A DNA stretch of 64,000 nucleotides from the NCBI GenBank assembly GCA_944990035.1, contig CALYLX010000053.1, positions 118,821-182,820 on the forward strand, read 5' to 3'. Both the position numbers and the translations under genes were made by a program. The stretch's first letter is position 1. Each line of letters opens with the position of its first letter. The notes under the pieces were generated by a model. The model was not told the origin of the DNA. It saw only the letters and a program-made list of their open reading frames with translations, and searched no databases. Of the stretch, positions 46,515 through 58,985 are shown piece after piece. This stretch comes from Clitopilus passeckerianus. Taxonomy: Eukaryota > Basidiomycota > Agaricomycetes > Agaricales > Entolomataceae.

Positions 46515-49261
46515 ATGTCGTCTCCGGTCGAGCTGTGAGCCTACTTCATCTAAGTCTCTCGTACCCAATCCTGATCCTTGTTGTAGGAAAATACGACCGC
46601 TCGCTGAGAGCCGTTTTATCCAGGGTATGTGCTACATGAACGATTCCGTATTTGTCCTAACAGACCTCTAGGTTATCCAGGCATTCCACCCTCTGGACCC
46701 AAATCTCTTGCTACAATAGATGGGGTGAGCTCCCCGATATCGCGGTTCACCATGTGATCCTGATTCCTTGCAGGAAGTCGTCGTCAAAGTTAATCGGAGA
46801 GGGCTTCGAGGGAAATATCTGCGAGTGGGGTTGGTGCAGGTGGAGATGGTGCCCAAAGGATCGGGCATAGAGAACTTTTACGACTCGGTGGTCCCTGGTC
46901 CCATTATCCTGTGGGAGTCCGGGAAAAGGTCAAAGCGTTTGCAGGAGGTGAGGCCTCGCTTCTCGGGTCTTATCAGCGTTTCTGACCCCACATTTACCCT
47001 GGCTTTCAGAATCTATCGGTCTTCACTTTCTCTCTTCGGATACCTGAGGCACTTCCTCCTAGCGTCCTCTACAGCAATCAAGGTATTTGTAATTCGTTTC
47101 CTTTAGGGGTCGTATCTAAATTTATACTCGTAGAAGCCGGCATTAGGTACAAAATATGTGCAAAGCTATACACGACGACCAAAGGGTGAGTTTTATGATC
47201 TTCTGGTAAATCCTCGCTAACTTCGAGCAGCAAGACGTTCTCTGACACATCGACGAGCAAAATTTATAGAACAGAAGAGCCGATCGTCATCGACAAACAT
47301 GAAATGCACTCTACCTGGCCTGTTTACTCCAAATACAGAATGCGAACCGCCACGGACCAAGGCTGCACCCTCGCCGTTACATCCAACCGCAGCTGCTACG
47401 GACCCGGCGATCGCCTATGTGTTGGAGCAACACTGCGGGTAGGCGAACTCGAAGAGCAAGGCATCCTACTGAGAGGATTTGAACTTTCACTCGAGGAGTC
47501 AGCGGAGTTCCGGAGCGGACCTACGTCTAAACCTGAGACGAAGTCTTCGACCGTTTGCATCGCAAAACTCCAGATCAACCGTCCGGTACGATCTAGCACG
47601 CCCCAGAAAGTCGATTTGGCGTGTTTCCTACCTGCGGACCGTGTCACGGTTTCGCTGTGCAGCAGACATATCAAGGTTGAGCATACGATCACTGTGAAGG
47701 CTATCTTTGAGGACTTGCCACCGCTGGCTGTGACCCTACCGGTTGTTGTAACGAATTGGCCAAGGTTCGTGTCATGTTATGCAACCTTTGTCAGGGATAT
47801 TGATTTTTAAGCCCTCTAGGAACCTATCATTACGAGCCACAAAGCGGATTGGAGCTGTCCCAAACTTGTCAGGTGCCGCACCTAAGAGGATGACCTCCTC
47901 ACGCTCAGCCTTTGGCGGCGACCTTTCACCAATCCGACTTCGGAGCCTCGCTCACGGAACAAGCACAGAAAGCATGCTCGCCACCGTCGAATCCGGTGAC
48001 ACTACCAGCTATTACCAGAGTGCATCTTCGTCCACCGGTCACGGCTCTAGCGAGGAGGAGAGCGTGGCGACAGGCAGTGTACGGGGAAGCAGGCTTGTCA
48101 CACATGCGCCTGGGAGGTCCACATCCAACGGCAGCCTTGCAAATCGCGCTGCCCGTAGAGGGCCCCCACTGGTACAAGTCAGTCCTATTGAGGAGGCTTC
48201 CCCTCAAATACCTGGACAACAACCTGGTCCCTCCTCGACCAACACAAAATTCAGGCATACGTCGAAGATCTCAGAGGAAGTAGTCGCTCCGAAAGATGAA
48301 TTCGTGGAAAAGGTGTACGAATCATCGTCTTCTGCACCTCCACCTGTGTCAATCCCTACGTCAAGAAGCGCTGAAGAGTTGTCAACTCATGTGGACGAAC
48401 CATCTGTGAGTACAGTACACCAACCTGGAAATACTGCGACTAACCGTTTGGTAGCGTTATCAACCTTCAAAGCGATACATTGTGTCAGATCCCGGCCGCG
48501 TACCACATCGTATGACGTCCGAATGGCTGACGCACGAAGAAGACAGAGAAGAAGCCGTGTTGGAGGTCAAGAAACATCGATTCCTTAGACCTCTCCCTCC
48601 GCCGTATCGCAAAGAAGACGATGTACGCCCGATATCTTACAATGGGTCACCCTCTATGCCCCTCAAATCCGCCCTGGTGCAACGCGCTACGACCCTCCAC
48701 CCTCAACCTCCTTCAAAACTTACTCCTTACCAGTCTACATCAAAATTGACGATCGAACATCCAACCCCAATACCGTTGACCCATTTTCACACGTACGACT
48801 TCCTCCAGCAAGATCCGTCGCAAACACCTACAGCGGCGAGGCATCCCTCCAATGGTGACCTGCCTGAACCTAACAAGCCACGGCCTCTACCAAAACTGAA
48901 TATCCGCTCAAGCCTTGCCACGGTCGTGTCAGACGGCAGTTCCATCTACCGCAACACTCTAGCAGCTATTCCAAGTCCTTTGGGTGTAAAGCCGTCCAGA
49001 TCGTCTCTCCGAGCACGTAGGCCACTCCCCACTCCTCCTGACACGCCCCCGGCGGTGGATCGTGTCTTATCGGCAGAGGAGGAGAAGGCGATGATTCACA
49101 ATCAAGTCGACCGCTGGCACTCCCGACAAAGACCTGAGAGCGGGAATGTACGCCCACCTCCTTCAAGACCAATGACTCCACGACATGGGGATGCAAACAA
49201 TTGGGATGAGGACGTCGTTACACTTGCAGGGCCTGGAGATGAAACGGGTTTTCCCCCATAG
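46515..49261 (+). CDS. Alpha-arrestin (ART-type ubiquitin ligase adaptor)
   Basis: Exons 46515-46534, 46587-46624, 46672-46724, 46774-46947, 47010-47185, 47231-47764, 47820-48405, 48455-49261 give 795 aa. The arrestin N domain starts MSSPVELKIRPLAESRFIQGYPG and includes VKVNRRGLRGKYLRVGL and NFYDSVVPGPIILW. The arrestin C domain includes TDQGCTLAVTSNRSCYGPGD, the C-lobe entry block, and PLAVTLPVVVTNW. A 450-residue Ser/Pro-rich tail follows, with LPPPYRK giving a PPPY motif (about residue 577) that would bind the WW domains of a Rsp5/NEDD4 ligase. Expected role is cargo-selective ubiquitylation of plasma membrane transporters. I read through a 24-nt GT...AG stretch at 47083-47106 as exon because it is open, in frame and too short for an intron. 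Confidence 0.9.
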
Positions 49262-51053
49262 CCGCTCCCTCATATTCTGCCTCGACATCTTTGAAGATTC
49301 TCGCACATTGCGGACTTATTATCATATCAATTACGTTACTAAATTGCATTTTACCTTTGCTATCATCCTTCGACTGCCACCGCCACTCCTTCGCTTCACT
49401 CATACTGTTTTGTACCATCTTCCCGGCCTCCACTTTGCACAATGTTACGGATCTAGACAACCTAATATTTCTGGCTACTGTTACCCAAGGGGAAACTGGA
49501 AAGATCCTTTCGGCTGCCGCGCCCACCTTTTCAAGTCTTGTTCGCCGTTTTACGGGTTTTGAGCTAGGCAGAGTAAATCCAACTAGGCTCAAGCCACAAA
49601 ACGTGCCCGCACCCTCTTCATTATGGGGCTGAATTGTACACATGAATTTGCACCCCAACGGGCCTCTACTGTATTGGCCAAGCTATTGGCGCTACTCGAC
49701 TTCCGGTGCCACGGCGTCCAGTCCTCGTGAATAACTGGAGAATACCCATGATCCGGTCCCTTTCGCTGGCATTTACCGTACTTGAAATCTTTATTCAACT
49801 GAATGAATTGAATACAAAGATCGTACCGAGATCATTCAGTGACTGTGATCGACCACAGCAACTGCTTCTCAGACCGCATGTCCTGTTCCCATCCGCATCT
49901 CCTTCTGCGACGGAACTCAGCTGATAAGATAGAGGTCGATCTCGAGCGAATAGAAGGACACCGCAGCATTTGGACCGCTTGAATGGATGCGGGCTTGATC
50001 ATCCATCGAGTAGCTAGAGCAGACTCCTGACCAGTCAATCACACACTGGTGAGAGCAATGCAAAAATAGCCTCTACACGTCGCCACTGAGAGAGCACACG
50101 CTGCTTTCCCATGTCATAGATGCTCTCGACGTGGGAGAGCTGAGAGCTGAGAACAAGCGTGAATCCTTGTGGGCAAGCAAGAGTTTCAGGATTGAGTTAC
50201 GGTAACTTATTTGAGTGTTCGTTTCGGGCATCGCGGCTCGAATAGAACCAATGCCAGTAGGAACCAGGATGCAAGTTAATCATTGTCAATGAAGGTATCT
50301 ACAGTTATAGAAATCTATGTATACGGCACGTATGGTTCGTATTCTGGGGAGAGATATTATAATAAATAATTAAATAGGGATATGTACAGTACCAGTAGAT
50401 ACGACGGGGTAATGAAAGCGTAATGAAGCGAGTGAGTAGGAACAAGCGAGGGATCCATGATATTTACCACAAGAGATCCGGGAGAAGTGCGAGCAGATAA
50501 ACAGGAAAAAGAAGAAGATCGTGGTGGAGGTGTATGAGGATGAGAATAATAACACAGGAGGAAAGAAGATCATGGAGGAAACTTGAAACATCCAGGTCTA
50601 TGGGTTTTCATCTGATCGTAAAAAACGTGATAGATGTGTATGGAAGAAAATGACTGTGCGATATGAATGTGGCTGGTGACAGTAAGGAAAGGGATATATA
50701 CGAGGTTGGTGATCTGTGATTGTCCTTGGATAGCGATAATGCGACTGCGATGACGACGACGACGAAAATAGATTTGAAAGTGGGCAACCGTAACAATGAA
50801 TGAATGGAGGGGCAGGAATGAGGTACAGGATAAGATTGGAAAGGGGTATGTAACATCGATAACACGCGCCGAGGTGGCAATAAAGAGCGAAAGAGGGATT
50901 ATTGTCAGAGCAAACACCGTAACCAGCCCTCAAGCGACCTTCATGTTCCCTCGCCCCCAACTTCTCCTCCAAGTACTATACAACCATAACCCCCGGTCCC
51001 ATGCAGAGAAAATGTACATGATGATGGCTGAATCAACCATCATCGCATGTTGC
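49262..51053. other. Intergenic between convergent alpha-arrestin and disordered protein genes
   Basis: 1.8 kb with no gene recognised. The stretch 50340-50900 is purine-rich on the + strand; open frames on its minus strand (for example 50570-50917) are Ile/Ser/His-rich low-complexity translations and probably 3' untranslated sequence. Confidence 0.5.
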
Positions 51054-52463
51054 TCATGTAGCAGCAGACCGGGGGCGATTATCTGGTCGGAACAACATGG
51101 GCGAGCAGACAGGATCGCCACACCTCTTCTTGGGAGAGGTTGATAAGATAGGAGAGGTCGGGGACTTGATGACAGGCGATGAGTGGGTGTCTGGAGGTAA
51201 GTCTATTGGATGAGACTTGGGCGATGGTTGTGGAGAAGCCGAAGGTGTGTTAGAGTCCACAGGTGTAGGAGTAGGTGTGGTGAGTACCCCGATCCGAGGG
51301 GACGCGGTTCTGGGGGTCGACACCGCGTCTTCAAGCTCGTCTAGGTCAATCTCGATCCCGTTCAGAACCATGATATTCCGCTTCTTCGCAGGCGCGGGCG
51401 GTTTGGACACGGGAGCGGGCACAGCAGCCGGGCGTTCAGGAGATCTCGACGGTTCGCGCTTGTTGTGTGCTGGGAAGGCATGGAAGGCGTTCCAGGAGGA
51501 GTTGCCTCCTGGGCGATAGGGAGCCGAGAAGAGGGTGGATTCGTGGTCATCGAAAGATGACGAATCGCAGTCGTCACCATGCAAGTAAGACGCAGGGATG
51601 TCCTTACGCCTTTCAGACCCAATGTTAGGGAGAGGCATGGAGCTTTGCTCTGGAGAAGACTCCAGTGAGGACGATACGTGCGACCGTGGGCTGCTGTCGA
51701 GGGAGGCATTTGTGAGAGAAGGAGTAGGAGGATCCGTAGAGGTTTCAGAATCTGAAGGGATATCCGATTCGGTAGAGGAAGTGTCCAGAAGAGGTAAGAA
51801 GGCGAAACTTGGCCTCGCGCGTGGGGGTGGTGGTTTCGCCGGTGTAAGATGCGATAAGTCCGGGGGATGCCATGCCCGTTGTACAGGAGGTATTGAGGGT
51901 GCTGGAGGAGGTGCTAATGGCATCCAGTTCAGCTTAAACCTTGACTCATGGGATATTGGCGATATTGGGGTTATTGGCTTGGCAGGGGAATCGGTTGAGG
52001 AGTCAGGCGTTTTAGGGCTCTCAGGCAACAGTGGCAACAGGCCAACTGGCACTGAGCTCAGGTAGTGGGGTGCACGTTTGCCAGTCAAGGGGTCATCTAG
52101 CTGATTTGCTCGAGGCAATGTTCGTTGTATTTCTTTGAGTTCGAGGATGTCCCTACGCGAATTTGAGGTGTCAGTCACACGAGCTGCCAATCCCGGCCAG
52201 GATGCAGAACCGGTGTCCGACTGGACTGTGGTAAACGACGATACTCACTGATACGACAATTTACGAGCAGGTTCCGTTGGTGTACGGTCCCAGTCGTCGG
52301 CAATATGTACCTCGTCAACGATAGAGTCATTGAATGATACGTTCTTTCTCAATTGAGGTATGGCGAAGCCAGGAGTCGGTGACGGTGACTTCAAGCAAGG
52401 TCTCATGCATTGCATGAACCCACACTGCCCATTAGTTGGGCTCGCAGAACACGGCCTGCTCAT
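51054..52463 (-). CDS. Disordered protein with conserved N-terminal segment and PP1-docking-like motif
   Basis: Exons 52249-52463 and 51054-52152 give 437 aa. Residues about 30-115 look conserved and structured: QLRKNVSFNDSIVDEV, HIADDWDRTPTEPARKLSY, DILELKEIQRTLPRA, GKRAPHYLSSVPVGLLPLL. KNVSF fits the RVxF-type docking motif for protein phosphatase 1, so a PP1 regulatory role is a reasonable guess. The rest is Pro/Ser-rich, with one short ordered-looking patch (RNIMVLNGIEIDLDELEDAV). No enzyme domain or membrane segment. The start is the ATG ending at 52463, followed by a Cys-containing leader (MSRPCSASPTNGQCG). Confidence 0.75.
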
Positions 52464-55400
52464 CGTGCAATGTAGCCAGCAAAACGTTTAGGACGATGTG
52501 GGAAAGGTAGAATGGTAAACAAGGGGTAGCGATAGCATTGGCTGTTCGGTAATAGGAATCCAGCACATTGTGGCCGGCTGCGATCCGATCCATTCCGTTC
52601 CGGCGCTCCGCCTCCACCTCTCCTATAATTCGCCGAAATGGTATCATGAATCATTTCATTTTTCAAATAATCGTGAGCCTTTTCTCATCGTTCTCAAACT
52701 CTCTCAATGCTATTCTTAGCGTTTGTTAGCATTTTTACCGGCAAAGATTGGCTTTTTGACATTTTTTCTCTGGTTTCTCCAGAGTAGATGTCAAATCACG
52801 TGTCGGCCAAATTTCTATCGGCCGTTTTATGGCGGTGGAACGGCGCCGACTGCACACCGCAAAGGAGCTACAACACTAAAACTGGGGAGACGGAAACCAG
52901 AGTCGGTCGGCAAGAAAATAATGAAATCAAGGTTGACCTCATGCCAACCCGCAGGAACTTTTTCATTTAATATCCAGAGAACTATCAGAGCTGTAACGCC
53001 ACGAGACTTTATCTTTTGAAGCTTGATAAAATCCATCGATCTCATGAGTATCAACCTGTCTTTGCGACGACTGGCAATTATTCGCAATGATCCATAAAAG
53101 TAAAATGACACTATCATAGGACGTCGAGCGCCATTGCGAGGCAGCTGTGGGCAAAAGCCCGCTAGAACCGTTGAATCAATCTGATTTCATTTCAATTGTG
53201 GCTTGCCCCTTCTTTCCCCAACCACATGATGCCTTGGTCCGGCGCGAGCCTGGCGAGCCATGCCTTCCCCTCATTTTTCTAGGTTGGGGTCCAGTGCAGA
53301 AAAGGTTCTGTCATCTCCACGATCAGACTTTGCGGTTTACCGTTTGGATCCGTAGGGAGAGAAAAAATTTGCTGTTAGGGGGCCTACAACCATTCTTGAT
53401 TGCAGGCCTGCCATTGCGGACGGTGCTTGGAAGGCCCAATTGCAATTGTATGATTTGTCAGGCATTCTTGGGTTCCATCTGGAGGACCACGATCAGTTGA
53501 GTTCACGGGCAATTATCCACGCTGTTTCGAGGCTTCCTCGTCTCCCCACCTCCGCATTCTCTAAAGATAGACCTGTCAGTTATTCACCGAATTTGCTTCT
53601 TCGGTTCTCGTTATCGTATGTAAGTGGGTGAGTGATGGCAAGAACTGCTGTGGGACATTTCTAGAACGCTCAGCTGGAGCCATTCGACGCTGGTTCCCTT
53701 CCAGCTGTCTTGTTAACTTGCCATCGAGATCATTGTTGACATACAACTGTTTCTCATGATTGGACGATAATGGCTAGCACTAGTCATACCATTTGCCATT
53801 GCTATTCATTGCTATTCGCGCATTCGTATCATTGTTCTCACACAAGCGAGAGTGTATGCGGTTGCACTGCGGTCACGGAGGGAAACCATGCATCCGAGTA
53901 TGATTCTTGGAAGGGTATGGAGTTTCATATGCAGCTTATTTGTAACCGTCTGAAGTTCGCCACCGTGAATTCGTCTTGTCGTTGACGTCTTGTCGGGGCT
54001 CTCACCATCATGCTTCCTCGCCACAATTTACCGCAGAAATAGTCACTAGTCAGCGGTCATTTCCTTTGTTGAGCTAACAATACCCCGTATTTGGTACTCT
54101 TCAAGAAACATATCCCGCGAAGTTCGAATAGATCAACATAATCTTGCCGGCCACATGTGTCTCTCAGTATTCGGTACATAGATCCGGTATCGTCCCTAGA
54201 ACGTGATTCTCATCAGCGACAATCACATCCCAGCCGCTATGTCCCTGCTCACGGCCATGGATGTTCTTAACCTGGTGCAGGCAAAGATCACACCAATCTC
54301 AGAATACACAGAACCCACGCATCGCTTGGATTCTGGAAGCTTGATCCTCGGAAAGTGTGATCTACGCGAAGAAAACTCGGACCCAAGTCTCACGCCCTTG
54401 CAAGAGCTCACCGTTCACTGGAATGCCGATCCTCTAGAAAGAAAATTGTCAGTGAAGTGGAACACACAGCCCGAATCGGGAAGCTCTGTGTGTGTGTGTG
54501 GGATGAGGCCCCCGCAGTGCTATGTATCGCCATTTATTCTATGCCTTGTCTGTTCCATCAGCAATGTAAAGATCAAAAAGATTATTTTGGGGGCCATGTT
54601 ACTTCCATTCCTCCACACTGTTCGGAAACGAGAGGTTTGCCTACCACGATGCCCCCAGCCCCCGCCCCAACTGTGAATCACGCCCCAAGCAGTGGCGATC
54701 ACCCACGCATGCTCACTGTGCTCAAGCGCTCGCGGCCCCGCGCTTCAGCCTGCACTCTGCTCCCCGCATTCTCCCACCAAATCTCCATTCCCCACCGTCA
54801 AACCAAAACGCTTAACGGCACGAACGCTTGTAGCTACAGTGGCAAAGCGAATGATCAAGATTATGATTCATTTGATCCCGGAGTCAGGACGCTTCAGAAT
54901 TAGTGGTTCTTGTGATTTACTTGCCCTCTATGGCTGCATCATGCACTCCCAATCAACTTCATTTCTTCCTGTTCTGATATCAGCCGAGAGATTGGGTAAT
55001 GCCTTGTATCAACGCTTATGGGCACGTCTTTAAACGAGTGTCGGTAAAAGAGGTAGGTTCCAATTGAGAATTGTATACGAATAGGTAAGATTGGCAGAGT
55101 GGCTCGGCCCGCTCTCCAATGAAATATCCGCCGCCGTTTTTTCGAATGCATCATATTTATCGTCATATTCTTTCATATGAAGGCCCGTCGAGGAACACAG
55201 ACTTATTTTGACAGCTTGGAGTGCAGTCTAATACAGTCTTGCTGATTGTCCTGGTTGTGTGAATGGCGATGTGATCCTTCATACACCGGATTATTTTTGG
55301 GACAGCGTAAGAGTTACGGCGGGGAAGACTGGGCACATTGACCAACTCTTTCGAAGTGAACCAGTTTCATCAGAGTTTCATGTAGTTCAAACGGATGGCA

Positions 55401-58400
55401 TAAACACGCACGAGGGGTAACCAATCCAGCCGAATACAAAGTGCCAGAGTAAAGATGTGCCCTGGAGGAACTTGAACCGGTCGGAAGGTTGTTTATTGTC
55501 CCGGGACGGGTTTCTAGCGGGAAAAAACTACCAAAATTTGAGCTTTAGCCCACCGCGAGGGTCGAACTCGCAGCCTTCAGATTCCCCTCTGAATAATAAG
55601 AGTCTGACGCTCTATCCGATTGAGCTAGGCGGGCTGCGGCCTTTTTTATGGCATACAGCATTGTTCAGTCGCGCAGTCGACAGCTTAACGATAACACCTT
55701 AGCGTCAAGGTGCAGTTTCTGATGGTCTGGGCTGGTATCTTCATGGCTTAGCTCCCCTGAAAAACTTGAGGGATAGTAGCATGCACACTCCTGTCAGGTG
55801 GCTGTTACACCACCGCGACAGTGTGAACGCTTCTAGAATCTCAAGCGGAGTGGCGCAAGTCTTTCAGACGATCACTTAGTGGGTATCAGCCGACTTCAAG
55901 TTGAAGGGTCCATCCTCGAGGCATTTACAATTGAATTGAAATTGATTACCACACTTGAATAGCAAGGTACGCAAGTCTTTGGTTAACGTCACTTTCTGCA
56001 GGGCAGGACACAAAACTGAATCGAGATTTCTATCATACCACATCCAAATTTGGCACTTGAATTGACTTTTGTTACTCAGGTTCGAACGCACGAGCTCAAA
56101 GTCAAGCTAACGTTATGTATAGCACATTGCAGCCAGTAATTCGTTATACGGACCTTTTCAAGGAACGGCCTTTAGATATCCCCCGGTACCGTGCCTTCCC
56201 CAGAAATCCACCAGCACCCTCACAACCGAAAAGAGTTTATTTTCAAGGGTCCCAATTTGGCTACAATAGATTCTAATCATCGTCTTTGACCTCAAAAGCA
56301 CGTCCAACTCACACGTCTTGCTGCGCTAGGAACTCTGTTCAAACCCGACGCCCCCAGGGTCCGCTCATCAAAGGCAAGTCTGTATTGGGCTTACGATCGG
56401 GCAACCATGACGTCGATAGTGCGCTGGGAGCTCCGGTACCCTGAGGGGTTGTTCTGTTCCATTCTCTATTCCAACAAGATTCTTTACACTTTGCGACCGA
56501 TTCGAAGCCCATGGTCAACTCCACATTTCTTTGCGATCAGCACTAAAAGTCTGTTTCAACCTTCATGGGCGCCTTGGTTAGAGTGATTTCCCCATTTTCC
56601 GGGGAACTGACACTTCCGTAAAAGCCAGGTTCGGTTGTTGAGGCCACCTGGTCGCCTTTCCCCAGCTTTTCCCACCAAAGCCTCATGCTTCAGGCAAGGA
56701 ATTTCCCTGTTCATTCCAACTTTCCGTACCATCATGCTCCCCTTACAGCTGTGGCCTTTGCCAAGGTGTCCGGCGCTCCCGCGACTCGCACCTCGTTCCC
56801 GGTCATCCCAATATTCACGATGGAGATGGATCTGCATGGAGATATTCAAGATGACATCAGACAGCATCAAGCCAGTCCAATGCCACAATCCTTTCCCCTA
56901 ACCACATACCCAGCCCACTGGCATATCTATCACTTCATCTGAGATATCGATTCCGGTACGGGTCAGTCAGACTTCTCCCCGGAGAACTCTTAGACTCCGA
57001 GCTGTGTGGGTGGTTCCGTTGTAGTTGTACTTCGTGTCGAGGCTCTGGGGTTAGAGCGACCAGGTTCAACTTTACAGCCTGAGACGAAGTGGACGGAAGA
57101 GTGTTTTCATCTTGATCAGGTGTCATGCACTTCGTGTTGGTTATAAGGTTGCTCTCCGACATCGCAGTAGCACGGTCAGATGGTCCGATTGGAGCATAAG
57201 CATTTCATATCAGTCATTTTGGTGGGAATGAATCCAGGAGCATTGGATTGAGTGTGGAGGCCAGTTATGCCAATGTGGTTCAGAATGTATAGACAGGACT
57301 CGTACCTCTTAGATGCATACTTTCACTCCGTTTACATCTGTCAAATAGTGTTTTGGTGGTCCCCAGGCTACCATTAATGATATGTTCGCTGCGCTCAATC
57401 GCCGTGAACATCGAACCGGCACACTGGAGAGAAGAATTCCAAAAGCACCTGCACGTCATATCGCTCGACAGATCCGGTGATTTCCTCATGGTAATACCTT
57501 TTCAGAATCAGCGGCCTCGAGCTGGGATCATGTGAATCGACTTTCTCCACCGTCAGAGGCGCTGGCGATATTTTGTGTCGCATTGCCCTGTGATGCGGAA
57601 AATAATGCGAATCGTGGGTACATAGGACACAGACGAGAATGTCAGGCCACATCGGGGACGGCAAAGGTCGCAGAAAGCTCGGAACCGTGAACCAAATCGT
57701 GGATGTAAATCTCGGATACGTGCGACCATCTCCAGGCCAATCATTCCTAACGCAGAGGGCGGTCGTGGTGAGACGTGAACGTGATTGACAGAGGTACAGC
57801 CAAGTAATTGTGAGTGGGGGAAACTCTAGAGGAACAATCCGTGCCACTCGCTCCAGTCGCTGTCAAAAAAAGCGCTAAACCCTTGGATTCGATCCCACAC
57901 CGGAACGTACGGCGCAGGAGGTCAAGGCTGCACATGCCCAGGTGGGAACAGTACGAAGATAACTTGAGTGCGCTCTTGGTGCACTCGTTGACATTGCTGC
58001 AGCGATCAATAGACCTGGAAGGAAGCACGCCGGAATAGGAGATTCGAAGACTTCGCGTATTCCTGCGATGCGAGAATACTGGACAAAGGGGTTACATCCT
58101 AATGTGCCCTTAGATTTTGTATCGGGCGGACAGTATGTCCGCGAGCTTCTACATAACCGGAGTTGACGAAAAGATACACATCTTCGTACCTGCCGAAGTA
58201 GGCGATACCAGTCGATCTCATGACCTCTCGATGTGGTCCCAAGATGGCCACGAGCTTGTGGCAGTGGTTTACAGACAGTTTGAAGCAGCTGATTCATGGA
58301 CGTCTATGAGTGGAACGATGTTTTCCACCGAATTGCAAGGCATTCGTTAAGAACAGATAGGTGTGGCGCCGCTTGACAATGATGGGTCAGTCAGATGTGT

Positions 58401-58985
58401 TTACCTGTCGAGATAGTTGCACACGTATGGATTATGGTCCTAAGGATTCTCCTTTGAGATAGATTTAGAAGGAAAGGCATGCAAGGTCCGGCCAGAACTA
58501 CAATAGCAATGGGATGAAAACGAATTCAAGTTGCATCAAAATGTGGGTCAACCGTCATGGGACTGAGCGACTGCCATGGCGAATCGCTTCTTCGACTTGT
58601 CGCTTGCAGTTCTGTTTGACTCTGAAGGGGAAAAGCCGATCCAGAGAACATTTCTCCTTCGGCGACTATACTCATATTGGGCTGAACCTCGAAGTTCGGA
58701 CGAGCGAGTCAAATCCGTGATCACCTGCCTCGTTGGATGGCTAACCCTCATGCAAGCAAACCCAAGTTATGCTTCGCGTTTCCCTCAGCAAAACAGAATA
58801 ATTTTCCAATAATGAAAGCAAAAGTGCTGCATAGAATCGAAGTCTTCGAAAAGCCTGTTAATGTCCAGAGAAGCCTTTCGGGAGCTTACATAAGCACCAA
58901 CTGTTCTTGTTGCCGTGCACAGTGTTGACAACGACATCCACACCCATCGAGTTCAACGCCCAGCACGACGTTGACGTGAGCTAAA
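52464..58985. other. Gene-poor region with one tRNA
   Basis: 6.5 kb without a protein gene I can support. Many short frames exist (for example 53147-53500, 54203-54676, 56635-56942, 57814-58038, 58117-58350), but none shows a domain, consistent splice pairs or a convincing start. There is a (TG)7 run near 54487. The region contains tRNA-Lys(CUU) at 55547-55634. Degraded genes or non-coding transcripts cannot be excluded. Confidence 0.45.
55547..55634 (-). tRNA. tRNA-Lys (CUU) with intron
   Basis: Minus-strand tRNA with acceptor GCCCGCC/GGTGGGC, D arm TAGCTCAATCGGATAGAGC, anticodon loop beginning CTCTTA (anticodon CUU), and T arm GCGAGTTCGACCCTCGC. The intron is about 14 nt at the standard position; the mature body is 74 nt including the discriminator. 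Apart from the anticodon, the intron and one D-loop base it matches the UUU isoacceptor at 43321. Confidence 0.95.

Noticed and set aside
47083..47106. 24-nt GT...AG stretch in the alpha-arrestin gene, considered as an intron
   Set aside because: Far shorter than any other intron here, in frame and free of stops; kept as exon.
50570..50972. Several minus-strand frames rich in Ile, Ser and His
   Set aside because: They arise from a purine-rich + strand stretch, probably the 3' region of the gene at 51054, and carry no domain.
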